Part shown: one piece after another, positions 1 to 5,819 of the stretch
How positions within the stretch are numbered: position 1 is the first letter of the stretch
Layout: every line of letters begins with the position of its first letter
Assembly: GCA_937941745.1 (NCBI GenBank)
Contig: CALDGV010000564.1
Coordinates: forward strand, 1-5,819
DNA length: 5,819 nucleotides
Source: an uncultured Prosthecobacter sp.
GTDB lineage: Bacteria > Verrucomicrobiota > Verrucomicrobiia > Verrucomicrobiales > Verrucomicrobiaceae
Reading direction: 5' to 3'
Notes under the pieces: generated by a model
What the model was told of the DNA's origin: nothing
Databases searched by the model: none
The model's input: only the letters and a program-made list of their open reading frames with translations
Program-made: the position numbers and the translations under genes

Positions 1-1363
1 GCGGTTTTTGGCGTGTGCCGATGTTTTTGAACCACACGACTTTGCCGAGGATGGAGTTCAAAAGAAGGTCGGGAAGGCCGTCCTGATCCCAATCGGCGAT
101 GGTTTGCGTGGTATAGCCCCATTTGGCTTCGCAGGGGCCTTGGATGCTGCCGTTCGGTCCTGCCATCGGGCGGATGATTTTGCCTGCAGCGGTGAGTTTG
201 ACCGGCGCGGCCCACTTCGGCTGTTCCACGCCTTTGCCGCTGAGGTTTTCAATGAAGGCGACGTAACCGGCGGTGTTGCCGCAGATGAGATCGGTGTCGC
301 CATCGCCATCCCAGTCGAAGCCGACGGGCGTGACGAGAGCGCCGAATTTCACCTGATCAGCCTCCTGCTGGAAGTAGCGAGGCTCGGCATAGACCGGTGC
401 CTTGTTGTCGAACTTGCCGGTGTGCTCGATGAAGGCCACGCGGCCATCTTCGTCGCCGCAGATGAGATCGAGATCGCCGTCCTTGTCCCAGTCGATGGCC
501 GTCGGCGTGATCATCTCGAGGTCCATCGTCAGGTACTTGCCCGTGTCGGCCTTCAAACGCACGCCGAGCGCATACTTCGGCTTCGTCCGTGAGCCGGTGT
601 TTTGGAAGTAGGTGAAGCCATCGAGGAACTCGCCGCAGAGCAGGTCGAGGTCGCCATCGTTATCGAAGTCGCCCAGGTTCGGCGAAGGCCATCCAAAGGT
701 CTCCACGGGCCGGTCAGTGGCCATGAGCTTCTTCGGCTTGTCATACTTGGGCGCTTCATTGGTGCCGGTGTTGCTCAGCAGATACACATAGCCGCGCAAC
801 GGGCCGTTCATCCAGCGGCCGTCGGCGGTGTAGGCGTTGTCCCAGCCGTATTCGGTCCAGTCGCCGACACCGACGATGAGATCGTTTTTGCCATCGCCCT
901 CGTAGTCGGCCATGCGCCACATGTTGGCGCGGACTTTGTTCATGTGGATGTTGGAGGGCGGACCGAGCTTCACCTGCTGCTCGATGCCCGTCTTGAGGAA
1001 ATCAGGATGCGAGTTGCCGGGTGTGAGCACGACCGGCTTGCCGTCGATGTAGCTCACCTGCACGTTTTGAGCGCCTTTGCTGATGCGCTTGGCCGGTTTG
1101 AAGACGGGCATCTTGTTCTTCGAGGTGTCGCCGCTGGCGTTCTCGAAGAAGTAGATGCCGTTGTAGGGTTTGTCGGGGCAGTTCACCACGAGGTCGAGAT
1201 CGCCATCGCCATCGAAGTCCATCGGCAGCGGCCAGGCCCACAGCCCGACGCCGAGATCAACGACGAGGCCGGGGTTGTTGTACTTGAGCGGCGTGAGCGT
1301 GGACTCCGCGGCGAGGGCGGAGCCGCAAAGAATCGAGGAAAGCGCAAGGAGGGCGTGCTTCAT
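1..1363 (-). CDS. Secreted FG-GAP/VCBS repeat protein, C-terminus cut by window edge
   Basis: Read by hand on the minus strand from the ATG at 1363-1361, this frame stays open for 454 codons and runs off the left edge, so the C-terminus is missing. Residues 1-19 look like a Sec signal peptide (Lys-His, a hydrophobic stretch, then ALA-A), so the protein is probably periplasmic or exported. It then carries six calcium-loop motifs of the DxDxDGxxDL type at about residues 49, 153, 232, 291, 350 and 424. Most are followed by a G...V.F.EN.G strand typical of FG-GAP/VCBS propeller blades. The second (DYEGDGKNDL) and sixth (DWDQDGLPDL) are the most degenerate. In this family the loops bind calcium and stabilise a beta-propeller; the ligand cannot be told. 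No catalytic domain is visible. The 20 bases before the ATG are pyrimidine-rich and show no Shine-Dalgarno sequence. The gene is divergent from the GspF-like gene. The family call is firm; the role is unknown. Confidence 0.9.
   Translation of the reverse strand, partial: MKHALLALSSILCGSALAAESTLTPLKYNNPGLVVDLGVGLWAWPLPMDFDGDGDLDLVVNCPDKPYNGIYFFENASGDTSKNKMPVFKPAKRISKGAQNVQVSYIDGKPVVLTPGNSHPDFLKTGIEQQVKLGPPSNIHMNKVRANMWRMADYEGDGKNDLIVGVGDWTEYGWDNAYTADGRWMNGPLRGYVYLLSNTGTNEAPKYDKPKKLMATDRPVETFGWPSPNLGDFDNDGDLDLLCGEFLDGFTYFQNTGSRTKPKYALGVRLKADTGKYLTMDLEMITPTAIDWDKDGDLDLICGDEDGRVAFIEHTGKFDNKAPVYAEPRYFQQEADQVKFGALVTPVGFDWDGDGDTDLICGNTAGYVAFIENLSGKGVEQPKWAAPVKLTAAGKIIRPMAGPNGSIQGPCEAKWGYTTQTIADWDQDGLPDLLLNSILGKVVWFKNIGTRQKP
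59..94 (-). repeat. FG-GAP calcium loop 6
   Basis: Residues 424-435 read DWDQDGLPDLLL, followed by a GKVVWFKNIG strand. The Asp-Leu pair is replaced by Leu-Pro, but the loop frame is kept. It is the last blade motif before the window edge; more may follow outside. Confidence 0.75.
281..316 (-). repeat. FG-GAP calcium loop 5
   Basis: Residues 350-361 read DWDGDGDTDLIC, followed by GNTAGYVAFIENLSG. It closely resembles loop 4 and lies 59 residues after it. Confidence 0.85.
458..493 (-). repeat. FG-GAP calcium loop 4
   Basis: Residues 291-302 read DWDKDGDLDLIC, followed by GDEDGRVAFIEHTG, a full blade-like unit. It is 59 residues after loop 3. Confidence 0.85.
635..670 (-). repeat. FG-GAP calcium loop 3
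   Basis: Residues 232-243 read DFDNDGDLDLLC, a canonical loop. It opens a regular stretch in which loops 3, 4 and 5 are spaced exactly 59 residues apart and all end in Cys. Confidence 0.85.
872..907 (-). repeat. FG-GAP calcium loop 2, degenerate
   Basis: Residues 153-164 read DYEGDGKNDLIV, with Glu in place of the third-position Asp and Asn in place of a late acidic residue. It is 104 residues after loop 1, the longest gap in the series, so a weak or inserted blade may lie between them. Confidence 0.75.
1184..1219 (-). repeat. FG-GAP calcium loop 1 (coding repeat)
   Basis: Residues 49-60 of the FG-GAP protein read DFDGDGDLDLVV, a canonical DxDxDG loop followed by the hydrophobic start of a propeller strand. 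It lies soon after the signal peptide and is the first recognisable blade motif. Confidence 0.85.
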
Positions 1364-1451
1364 GAGGGTCGGAGGGGGAGAACTTAACGCGGGGAGAAGG
1401 AAATCTCGCGCAGAAAGGCGGGCGGGAATCCTGCCCGTGATTTGACGATGC

Positions 1452-1480
1452 TTGACCTCGGTCCGGCGTCTGAAGATAAA
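1452..1480 (+). promoter_or_regulatory. Candidate sigma70-type promoter for the GspF-like gene
   Basis: A TTGACC hexamer at 1452-1457 (5 of 6 to the -35 consensus) is followed, after exactly 17 bases, by GATAAA at 1475-1480 (4 of 6 to the -10 consensus). A transcript would start about 6-7 bases downstream, at or next to the ATG at 1487, giving a leaderless message. An upstream TTGACG at 1442-1447 is badly spaced for the same -10. This is a consensus match by eye, without start-site data. Confidence 0.45.
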
Positions 1481-1486
1481 CGCAGC

Positions 1487-2470
1487 ATGAGACATCGAGA
1501 CAAGGCTTCGCTTTACCGGGAGCTCGCCAAACTGACGGATGCGGCGCTGCATCTGGACAGGTCGCTGGACATCCTGCTCTCACAAAATGCTCATCGCCTG
1601 CGCCAGCAGTATCTGGCCGGGCTGAAGCAGGGGCTGGTGGAGGGGATGAGCCTCGCCGAGTCGGTGAAGAAGCACAATGCACGGCTGGTGACCGGCCTGG
1701 AGATGGCGCTGATCGAGGCGGGAGAGCGCAGCGGCAAGCTGGGCATGGCCTTCAACCATCTGGCGCGCTACTTTGCCGCGATGGATGGGGCGCAGCAGAA
1801 GGCGCGGCAGGCGATGATTTATCCCATGATCCTGGCGCATCTCGCGGTCTTCCTGCCTGAGCTTCCGGCGCTGATGGTGGCACAGGAGGGCGATCATCCC
1901 GGGCAGCGCATGATCACCGGTCTGGTGGTGCTTTGGCTGCTGCTTTTGGGCACTCTCGCCCTCTGGCGCTCGCTGGCGGACCGAGCCGTGACCTCATCCT
2001 CGGTGGATGTGTGGCTGGGGCATCTGCCCTGCCTGGGCACGGCGAGGCGGCATTGGGCGCTGGCGCGCTTCTGCCAGGTCTGCCATGCCTGCATGCTGGC
2101 GGCGCTCAACATGGCGGAGACCGTGAGGCTGGGCGGCCAGGCTTCCCAAAGTGCCGTGGTTCATGAAGCTGCGGAGGAGGCTGCGGAACTCATCCTGAAG
2201 GGCAGCCCTCTGGGCGAGTCTCTGGCGGACAGCGGAGGCTTCCCGGTGGAGTTTGTGCATGCCATCGCCACTGCGGAGGAGGTGGGGCGGCTGGATGAGG
2301 AAATGGCGCGCTGGTCCACGGCGGAGACGCTGGCCGCGCATGAGGCGATCGACCGCGCCGCGCTGTGGCTGCCGAAGGCGGGCTACGCGGTGGTGGTGGT
2401 TTTTGTGGCCTGGCGCATCGTCAGCATGATGCAGGGCATCTATGGCGGAATGCTGCAGCAGTTTGAATAA
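1487..2470 (+). CDS. Type II secretion F (GspF/PilC-like) family inner-membrane protein
   Basis: GspF/PilC proteins are inner-membrane platform proteins of type II secretion and type IV pilus machines. From ATG 1487 the product is 327 residues, shorter than the usual roughly 400. Two T2SSF repeats are visible. The first (about 8-100) has LYRELAKL, GMSLAESV and GERSGKL; the second (about 190-285) has LARFCQVCH, SPLGESLADSG, FPVEF and AEEVGRLDEEM. Hydrophobic segments lie near 111-131, 145-161 and 299-315, matching the family's three membrane spans. TTG 1442 and ATG 1448 are in-frame alternatives, but they precede the predicted -35 box or have no Shine-Dalgarno sequence. The 1487 start sits right after the predicted -10 and gives a typical N-terminus. 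The second domain has AEEVG where GE.SG is usual, plus an odd CxxCHxC. No GspE-like ATPase, pilin or secretin lies nearby, so its machine is unknown. It converges on the MFS gene, 9 bases away. Confidence 0.87.
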   Translation: MRHRDKASLYRELAKLTDAALHLDRSLDILLSQNAHRLRQQYLAGLKQGLVEGMSLAESVKKHNARLVTGLEMALIEAGERSGKLGMAFNHLARYFAAMDGAQQKARQAMIYPMILAHLAVFLPELPALMVAQEGDHPGQRMITGLVVLWLLLLGTLALWRSLADRAVTSSSVDVWLGHLPCLGTARRHWALARFCQVCHACMLAALNMAETVRLGGQASQSAVVHEAAEEAAELILKGSPLGESLADSGGFPVEFVHAIATAEEVGRLDEEMARWSTAETLAAHEAIDRAALWLPKAGYAVVVVFVAWRIVSMMQGIYGGMLQQFE

Positions 2471-2479
2471 GCCGGAGCT

Positions 2480-3754
2480 TCAATCGAGCCGCTTGCGGCT
2501 GGTCTCCTCCACCAGCCAGACAGAGATGAGGGTGATGACCGCCATGAGGATCAGATAAACCGCCACCGGCCAGGGCCTGCCGCCACTCTTCTCCAGCAGC
2601 CAGGTGGCGATCAGCGGAGCCATGCCTCCCGCCAGAGGTGAGGCGAGCTGATAACCGAGGGAAGCTCCGCTGTAGCGGACGCGTGTGCCGAAAAGTTCGG
2701 AGAAAAAGGCCGCCTGAGGACCATACATCGCGGCATGCCCGATCAGGCCGATGACCACCGCAAGCATCACGAGGCTGGTCTGGCGGGTTTCCAGCAGCCA
2801 GAAGAAGGGGAAGGCGAACAGCGTGAGGAAGAGGGCACCGCCCAGATAGACGGGGCGGCGGCCAAGGCGGTCGGACAGGGCGCCGAACCAGGGGATGGCG
2901 ATGAGCTGCACGGCCGAGCCGAGCAGCACGGCATTCAACAGAGATCCTTTGGCCATGCCGAGCTGCTGAGAGCCAAAGCTGAGCGCGAGCACGGTGAAGA
3001 TGTAAAAGAAGGCGTTCTCTGCGAAGCGTGCGCCCATGGAGAGCAGCACATTGCGCGGGTGATCCCGGAGCACGGCCAGGATGGGCACCTTGGGGCCGTC
3101 ATCAGCCGCCTTGGCCTGCATGAAGATAGGACTCTCCATGATCTTCATCCGGATGAACATGCCCACGCCCAGCAGTAGGATGCCCAACAAAAAGGGCACG
3201 CGCCAGCCCCAGCTCAGGAAGGCCTTTTCCTCCATGGACGAGGCCAGGTGGAAGACGCCGTTGGCAAGCAGCAGGCCCACGGGCACGCCTGCCTGCACCC
3301 AGCTGGCATGAAAACCGCGCCGGCCTTCATGCCCGTGCTCCACTGCCATGAGCACGGCCCCGCCCCATTCTCCGCCGACGCCGAAACCCTGGATGAAGCG
3401 CAGCGCCACCAGCAGCGCCGGAGCTGCCACGCCGATCTGCTCATAGGTCGGCAGCATGCCGATCAGTACCGTTGCGACACCCATCATCATGAGCGTGGTG
3501 ACCAGCATGGACTTGCGGCCCACCTTGTCGCCGAAGTGGCCGAAGACCATGCCGCCCAGCGGACGTGCAAAGAAGCCCACGGCGTAGGTCGCAAAGGCCG
3601 CCATCGTTCCCGCCATGGGGTCGAAGGTGGGGAAGAAGAGCTTGTTGAACACCAGCGCGGCGGCCGTGCCATACAGGAAGAAGTCGTACCACTCGATGGT
3701 GGTGCCGATGAAGCTCGCGATGACGACTCGGCGGATGTCGGTAGGCTGGGACAT
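2480..3754 (-). CDS. MFS transporter, metabolite:H+ symporter (MHS) family
   Basis: This 424-residue protein has the usual length and the hallmark motifs of the MHS branch of the major facilitator superfamily, which couples proton entry to uptake of small metabolites across the inner membrane. Visible motifs are IEWYDFFLYG (20-29), GDKVGRK (75-81, the loop 2-3 motif A), RFIQGFGVGGEWGGA (119-133), GWRVPFLLG (183-191), SDRLGRRP (294-301) and ELFGTRVRYSGASLGYQLA (353-371). Hydrophobic segments across the chain fit 12 spans. Characterised MHS members carry shikimate, 2-oxoglutarate, citrate, proline/betaine or aromatic acids; the sequence does not say which applies here. The gene lies 79 bases downstream of the ThuA-like gene on the same strand, so it could share its transcript or have its own start. 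The leader CCCGCCTTTC before the ATG contains no Shine-Dalgarno sequence. The frame is intact and the family call is secure; the substrate is unknown. Confidence 0.95.
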   Translation of the reverse strand: MSQPTDIRRVVIASFIGTTIEWYDFFLYGTAAALVFNKLFFPTFDPMAGTMAAFATYAVGFFARPLGGMVFGHFGDKVGRKSMLVTTLMMMGVATVLIGMLPTYEQIGVAAPALLVALRFIQGFGVGGEWGGAVLMAVEHGHEGRRGFHASWVQAGVPVGLLLANGVFHLASSMEEKAFLSWGWRVPFLLGILLLGVGMFIRMKIMESPIFMQAKAADDGPKVPILAVLRDHPRNVLLSMGARFAENAFFYIFTVLALSFGSQQLGMAKGSLLNAVLLGSAVQLIAIPWFGALSDRLGRRPVYLGGALFLTLFAFPFFWLLETRQTSLVMLAVVIGLIGHAAMYGPQAAFFSELFGTRVRYSGASLGYQLASPLAGGMAPLIATWLLEKSGGRPWPVAVYLILMAVITLISVWLVEETSRKRLD

Positions 3755-3788
3755 GAAAGGCGGGAAGCTGGGCTGCAGAGAACGCCGC

Positions 3789-3804
3789 CGGAGCTTGAGC
3801 TCCG
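3789..3804. repeat. 6-bp inverted repeat between the ThuA-like and MFS genes
   Basis: CGGAGC and GCTCCG flank a TTGA loop, making a perfect 6-bp stem in the 79-base gap. On the minus strand it lies 29 bases past the ThuA-like stop and 34 bases before the MFS start. No T-run follows on either strand, so it is a poor intrinsic terminator; it could be an attenuator, an operator half-site pair or a dispersed intergenic palindrome. Its left arm extends to GCCGGAGCTT, which also occurs at 2471-2480 at the other end of the MFS gene. Confidence 0.5.
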
Positions 3805-3833
3805 TCAGCGCGTCGTTGGTTTTCTCGTCAGCC

Positions 3834-4745
3834 CTACTTCGCCACCTTTTTCACGAAGAGCTTCCGGTCCCAGTTCTTCTTCAAGGCCTCCGGACTGGCG
3901 GCCGAGGCGACGCCTCCTTCAGGCACCTCGATCTTGGCGGACCAGAGCAGGCCGTTCAGCACCAAGCGGCGCTGGTTGGCATCCGCCCAGTTGGCGTGCA
4001 GGTCACAGCCGGTGAATCCAAAGCTCCGGCCACCATTGGGGCGTTCATAGGCCCAGGCGACAGTTTCATCACGGCCAGCATGCGCCTTGGCATCCGCCGT
4101 TTTGCGGCTGTTTTCCGGCATGGGGCAGGCGAGCACAGGAGTCACGCCCTGGCTGGCGAAGTGCAGGTTGTAGAGCCAGCCATCCTTGAGCAGTTCGAAA
4201 GGCTGCATGCCGCGTGTGATGGGGTGGCTGGGCACGCTGACAAACTGGACGTCCCAATGCCCGCGGCAGCCGATGTCTGGCTGGAAGGCCGCGCCGAACC
4301 ACTGTTTGAAGGCTTCGGCTCGGTCTGCCGGGCAGTCGATGCCCTGGTGCAGGACGACGAGGCCGGTGCCCGAGTCTGCAAGAGCCTGCATGCGCTTCCA
4401 GCGTCCTTCTTCCAGGAAGGGCAGCTTGATGCCTCCATCCATGAAGAGCAGCACGGCACGGGCTCCATCGAGCACGGCCTCATTTTTCGGCCAGCCATCG
4501 GCCACCAGAACCGGAGCGACACCAGGCACGGCCTTCAGCCACTCCATGATCAGCGCGCAGCCGGCGAAGTACTCATGCTGGCCGGGCTTGTTGCTCGGGC
4601 TGCCGGCCATCAGCACGATCTTCGCCAGCTTGGCATCCTGAGGCAGCGCCTCCAAAGGCGCCTGCTGCTGCTCGGGCGTGAGTTCGGCAAGGAGCGGCTG
4701 GGTAAGGAGGGCGCTGCAGAGCAGGGCGAGGAGGGGCAGTTTCAT
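3834..4745 (-). CDS. Secreted ThuA-like domain protein
   Basis: The product is 303 residues. Residues 1-20 form a clear signal peptide (Lys, a hydrophobic stretch, then LLA), so it likely acts in the periplasm. Residues about 41-275 match the ThuA-like fold, a relative of class I glutamine amidotransferases without their catalytic triad. Visible signatures are a Gly/His-rich segment with KPGQHEYFAGC (53-63), LVVLHQGID (129-137), SHPITRGMQPF (173-183), ETVAWAYERPNGGRSFGFTG (227-246) and NWADANQRRLVLNGLLW (252-268) ending in KIEVPEGG. In rhizobia ThuA acts with a dehydrogenase in disaccharide use through keto-sugars; whether this secreted homologue does so is unknown. It follows the cytochrome fusion gene by 40 bases and precedes the MFS gene. 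Positions 188-192 read DGWLY where I recall DEWY in relatives, and 247-250 read CDLH where I recall GHFH. The start is the only ATG that gives a signal peptide; it has no Shine-Dalgarno sequence. Confidence 0.88.
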   Translation of the reverse strand: MKLPLLALLCSALLTQPLLAELTPEQQQAPLEALPQDAKLAKIVLMAGSPSNKPGQHEYFAGCALIMEWLKAVPGVAPVLVADGWPKNEAVLDGARAVLLFMDGGIKLPFLEEGRWKRMQALADSGTGLVVLHQGIDCPADRAEAFKQWFGAAFQPDIGCRGHWDVQFVSVPSHPITRGMQPFELLKDGWLYNLHFASQGVTPVLACPMPENSRKTADAKAHAGRDETVAWAYERPNGGRSFGFTGCDLHANWADANQRRLVLNGLLWSAKIEVPEGGVASAASPEALKKNWDRKLFVKKVAK

Positions 4746-4785
4746 GGAAGGATCGGTTGTGGTGCATCAACGACGGCTGGGAGCC

Positions 4786-5819
4786 TTACTTCAGCGTCTG
4801 GATGTAAAGGATGAGGCTCTCGATCTGCGCATCGTTCAGGATGCCCGCGTAGATCGGCATGCCGGTGTCGAACTTCTCAAAGCCCTTCACCACCTTGGCG
4901 CTGGGGTTCAGGATGGATTCCTTCAGGTAGGCGGCGTCGGCCGGAACCTTGCCTTTCATGCCTTTGGCAATCTCCCGCGTGCTGCCATAAAGGCCTTTCC
5001 AGCTTGGACCGACCTTGCCGACAGTGCTGCCATCGGTGCTGTGGCAGGCCATGCAGCCGAACATCTGGTAGAGCCGTGCACCTTCCTCGGCGGTCGGTTT
5101 CATCGTGGCCGCAGCGACAGCGGCACGTGGGGTGAGATCGACGCTGATTTTGCCAAAACCTTCCTTCACGGAGTCGAAGGTAGCCAGTTCCCAAGGAGTG
5201 AAATAAGCGGTGTTCTCCGCTTTCAAGCCGTCAGCGCTCTTTAGGCCCCAGCCGAGGCGCATCTGGCTCACGCCACCCTTCATGTCGGGGAAGCCGACGA
5301 GCACGCTCATGCCGTCCTCACTCAGGTAAGCGCTGCTGGCGGTCATGAATTCCTGGCCGGCGCTGCCATCCAGCTTCAAATGCGGGCTGCCATACTCCGG
5401 CGTGCGCTTGTAGTTCCATCGCTCGGCACTGTAGCTGGTGGGATCGGTGGCGAGCTTGGCATCCAGCTTGGTATTGAAGCGCAGCAGCACGCCTTTGTCG
5501 GTCGGGGTCAGTTCCTTCAGCAGCACGCGGGGTTGATCCGTGTAGCGCAGGCGGGCGAGGCCACTGAGCTTCGGCGCGATGGTGCCCCAGACCTGGAAAC
5601 CGACGACGTAGAGCTGGCCGTCCGCGGGGTTCACATGGGCGTTCAGCGTGGGGAAATCGAGGTCACGCCAGAAGCTCATGATGGCAGCCTGGGGCTTGGC
5701 AAAGCGTGAGCTTGTGATCACTCGGAACAGCTCCGGCCGGTTGTAGCCGATGTGAATCAGCTCATCATTGATCGGCCCCATCTTGGCTCCGACGAGCCAG
5801 GTCTGCGTGACGCCGCTGG
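4786..5819 (-). CDS. Dehydrogenase-like protein with C-terminal cytochrome c domain, N-terminus outside window
   Basis: The frame is open from the right edge to TAA at 4788-4786, giving 343 visible residues. The Met at 5781-5779 is internal, because coding continues 12 codons upstream (SGVTQTWLVGAK). Residues about 1-230 resemble the last part of the propeller-type region found before cytochrome c in Verrucomicrobiota and Planctomycetota proteins (DUF6797-like, as I recall), with SAERWNYKRTPEYGSP at 131-146. Residues about 243-343 form a class I cytochrome c: CMACH at 255-259 binds heme covalently through both Cys and His, and Met320 in TGMPIYAG is the likely second iron ligand. The C-terminal helix ends in ESLILYIQTLK. 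Heme c attachment implies periplasmic export, with the signal peptide outside the window. The probable job is oxidising a sugar or alcohol and passing electrons to a respiratory chain; the substrate and the N-terminal cofactor cannot be seen. The ThuA-like gene follows after 40 bases. Confidence 0.88.
   Translation of the reverse strand, partial: SGVTQTWLVGAKMGPINDELIHIGYNRPELFRVITSSRFAKPQAAIMSFWRDLDFPTLNAHVNPADGQLYVVGFQVWGTIAPKLSGLARLRYTDQPRVLLKELTPTDKGVLLRFNTKLDAKLATDPTSYSAERWNYKRTPEYGSPHLKLDGSAGQEFMTASSAYLSEDGMSVLVGFPDMKGGVSQMRLGWGLKSADGLKAENTAYFTPWELATFDSVKEGFGKISVDLTPRAAVAAATMKPTAEEGARLYQMFGCMACHSTDGSTVGKVGPSWKGLYGSTREIAKGMKGKVPADAAYLKESILNPSAKVVKGFEKFDTGMPIYAGILNDAQIESLILYIQTLK
5041..5055 (-). 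other. Heme c attachment motif (CMACH)
   Basis: These codons encode Cys-Met-Ala-Cys-His, the CxxCH heme c site, in the context LYQMFGCMACHSTDG. The distal Met is encoded at 4858-4860 (GMPIYAG). Both ligands are present, so the cytochrome domain looks functional. Confidence 0.93.

Noticed and set aside
602..1387. 261-codon open frame on the plus strand
   Set aside because: It is antisense to the FG-GAP gene; its repeated acidic and hydrophobic pattern (EVAIVIEV, IAIEV) is simply the complement of the repeated GATGGCGAT calcium-loop codons.
1419..1437. CGGGC...GCCCG inverted repeat in the divergent intergenic region, considered as an operator
   Set aside because: A 5-bp GC stem with a 9-base loop is expected by chance in DNA this GC-rich, and no second copy was seen.
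1364..1486. Minus-strand promoter for the FG-GAP gene
   Set aside because: GTTAAG-like and TTTATC-like -10 candidates exist, but neither has a credible -35 hexamer at 16-18 bases, so no site is called.
2487..2500. AGCCG-CTTG-CGGCT hairpin at the convergent gene ends, considered as a shared terminator
   Set aside because: It lies inside the last codons of the MFS gene, has a stem of only 5 bp and is not followed by a T-run on either strand.
3615..4814. 399-codon open frame on the plus strand
   Set aside because: It lies antisense to the ThuA-like gene, whose minus-strand product has a signal peptide and clear family motifs. The plus-strand translation shows no recognisable domain and is explained by GC-rich codon use.
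4786..5781. Met at 5781 as the true start of the cytochrome protein
   Set aside because: The frame continues in good coding sequence to the window edge, there is no signal peptide at this Met although heme c needs export, and the fold begins mid-domain.

Overview
The window looks like Verrucomicrobiota DNA, most likely a relative of Prosthecobacter or Verrucomicrobium. It is GC-rich and carries three families that are abundant in that phylum and in Planctomycetota: a secreted FG-GAP/VCBS propeller protein, a secreted ThuA-like protein, and a large dehydrogenase-type protein with a C-terminal cytochrome c. This assignment is an inference from gene content; there is no rRNA or other taxonomic marker.

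Layout. Bases 1-1363 (minus) hold most of a secreted FG-GAP repeat protein whose C-terminus runs off the left edge. Bases 1364-1486 are a divergent intergenic region with a good sigma70-like promoter facing right. Bases 1487-2470 (plus) encode a lone, short GspF/PilC-like inner-membrane protein. It converges, with a 9-base gap, on a minus-strand block reading right to left: the 3' part of a cytochrome c fusion protein (5819-4786, start outside the window), a ThuA-like secreted protein (4745-3834) and an MHS-type MFS symporter (3754-2480). The gaps in this block are 40 and 79 bases, so the three may form one transcription unit. No stretch over 300 bases lacks a gene, and I see no tRNA, rRNA, CRISPR array, insertion sequence or phage gene.

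How the genes may work together. The cytochrome fusion and the ThuA-like protein fit a periplasmic sugar-oxidation module, and the MHS symporter could import the resulting acid or another small metabolite. This link rests on proximity and family knowledge, and the substrate is unknown. The GspF-like and FG-GAP genes have no evident tie to the module.

Unusual points: an apparently leaderless start for the GspF-like gene; pyrimidine-rich leaders without Shine-Dalgarno sequences before the other three visible starts; a CxxCHxC motif in a GspF domain predicted to be cytoplasmic; substitutions at positions I recall as conserved in the ThuA-like protein; and a short palindrome upstream of the transporter that shares 10 bases with the site just past its stop codon. 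None of these amounts to a clearly new system; the best lead is the cytochrome/ThuA/MHS cluster.
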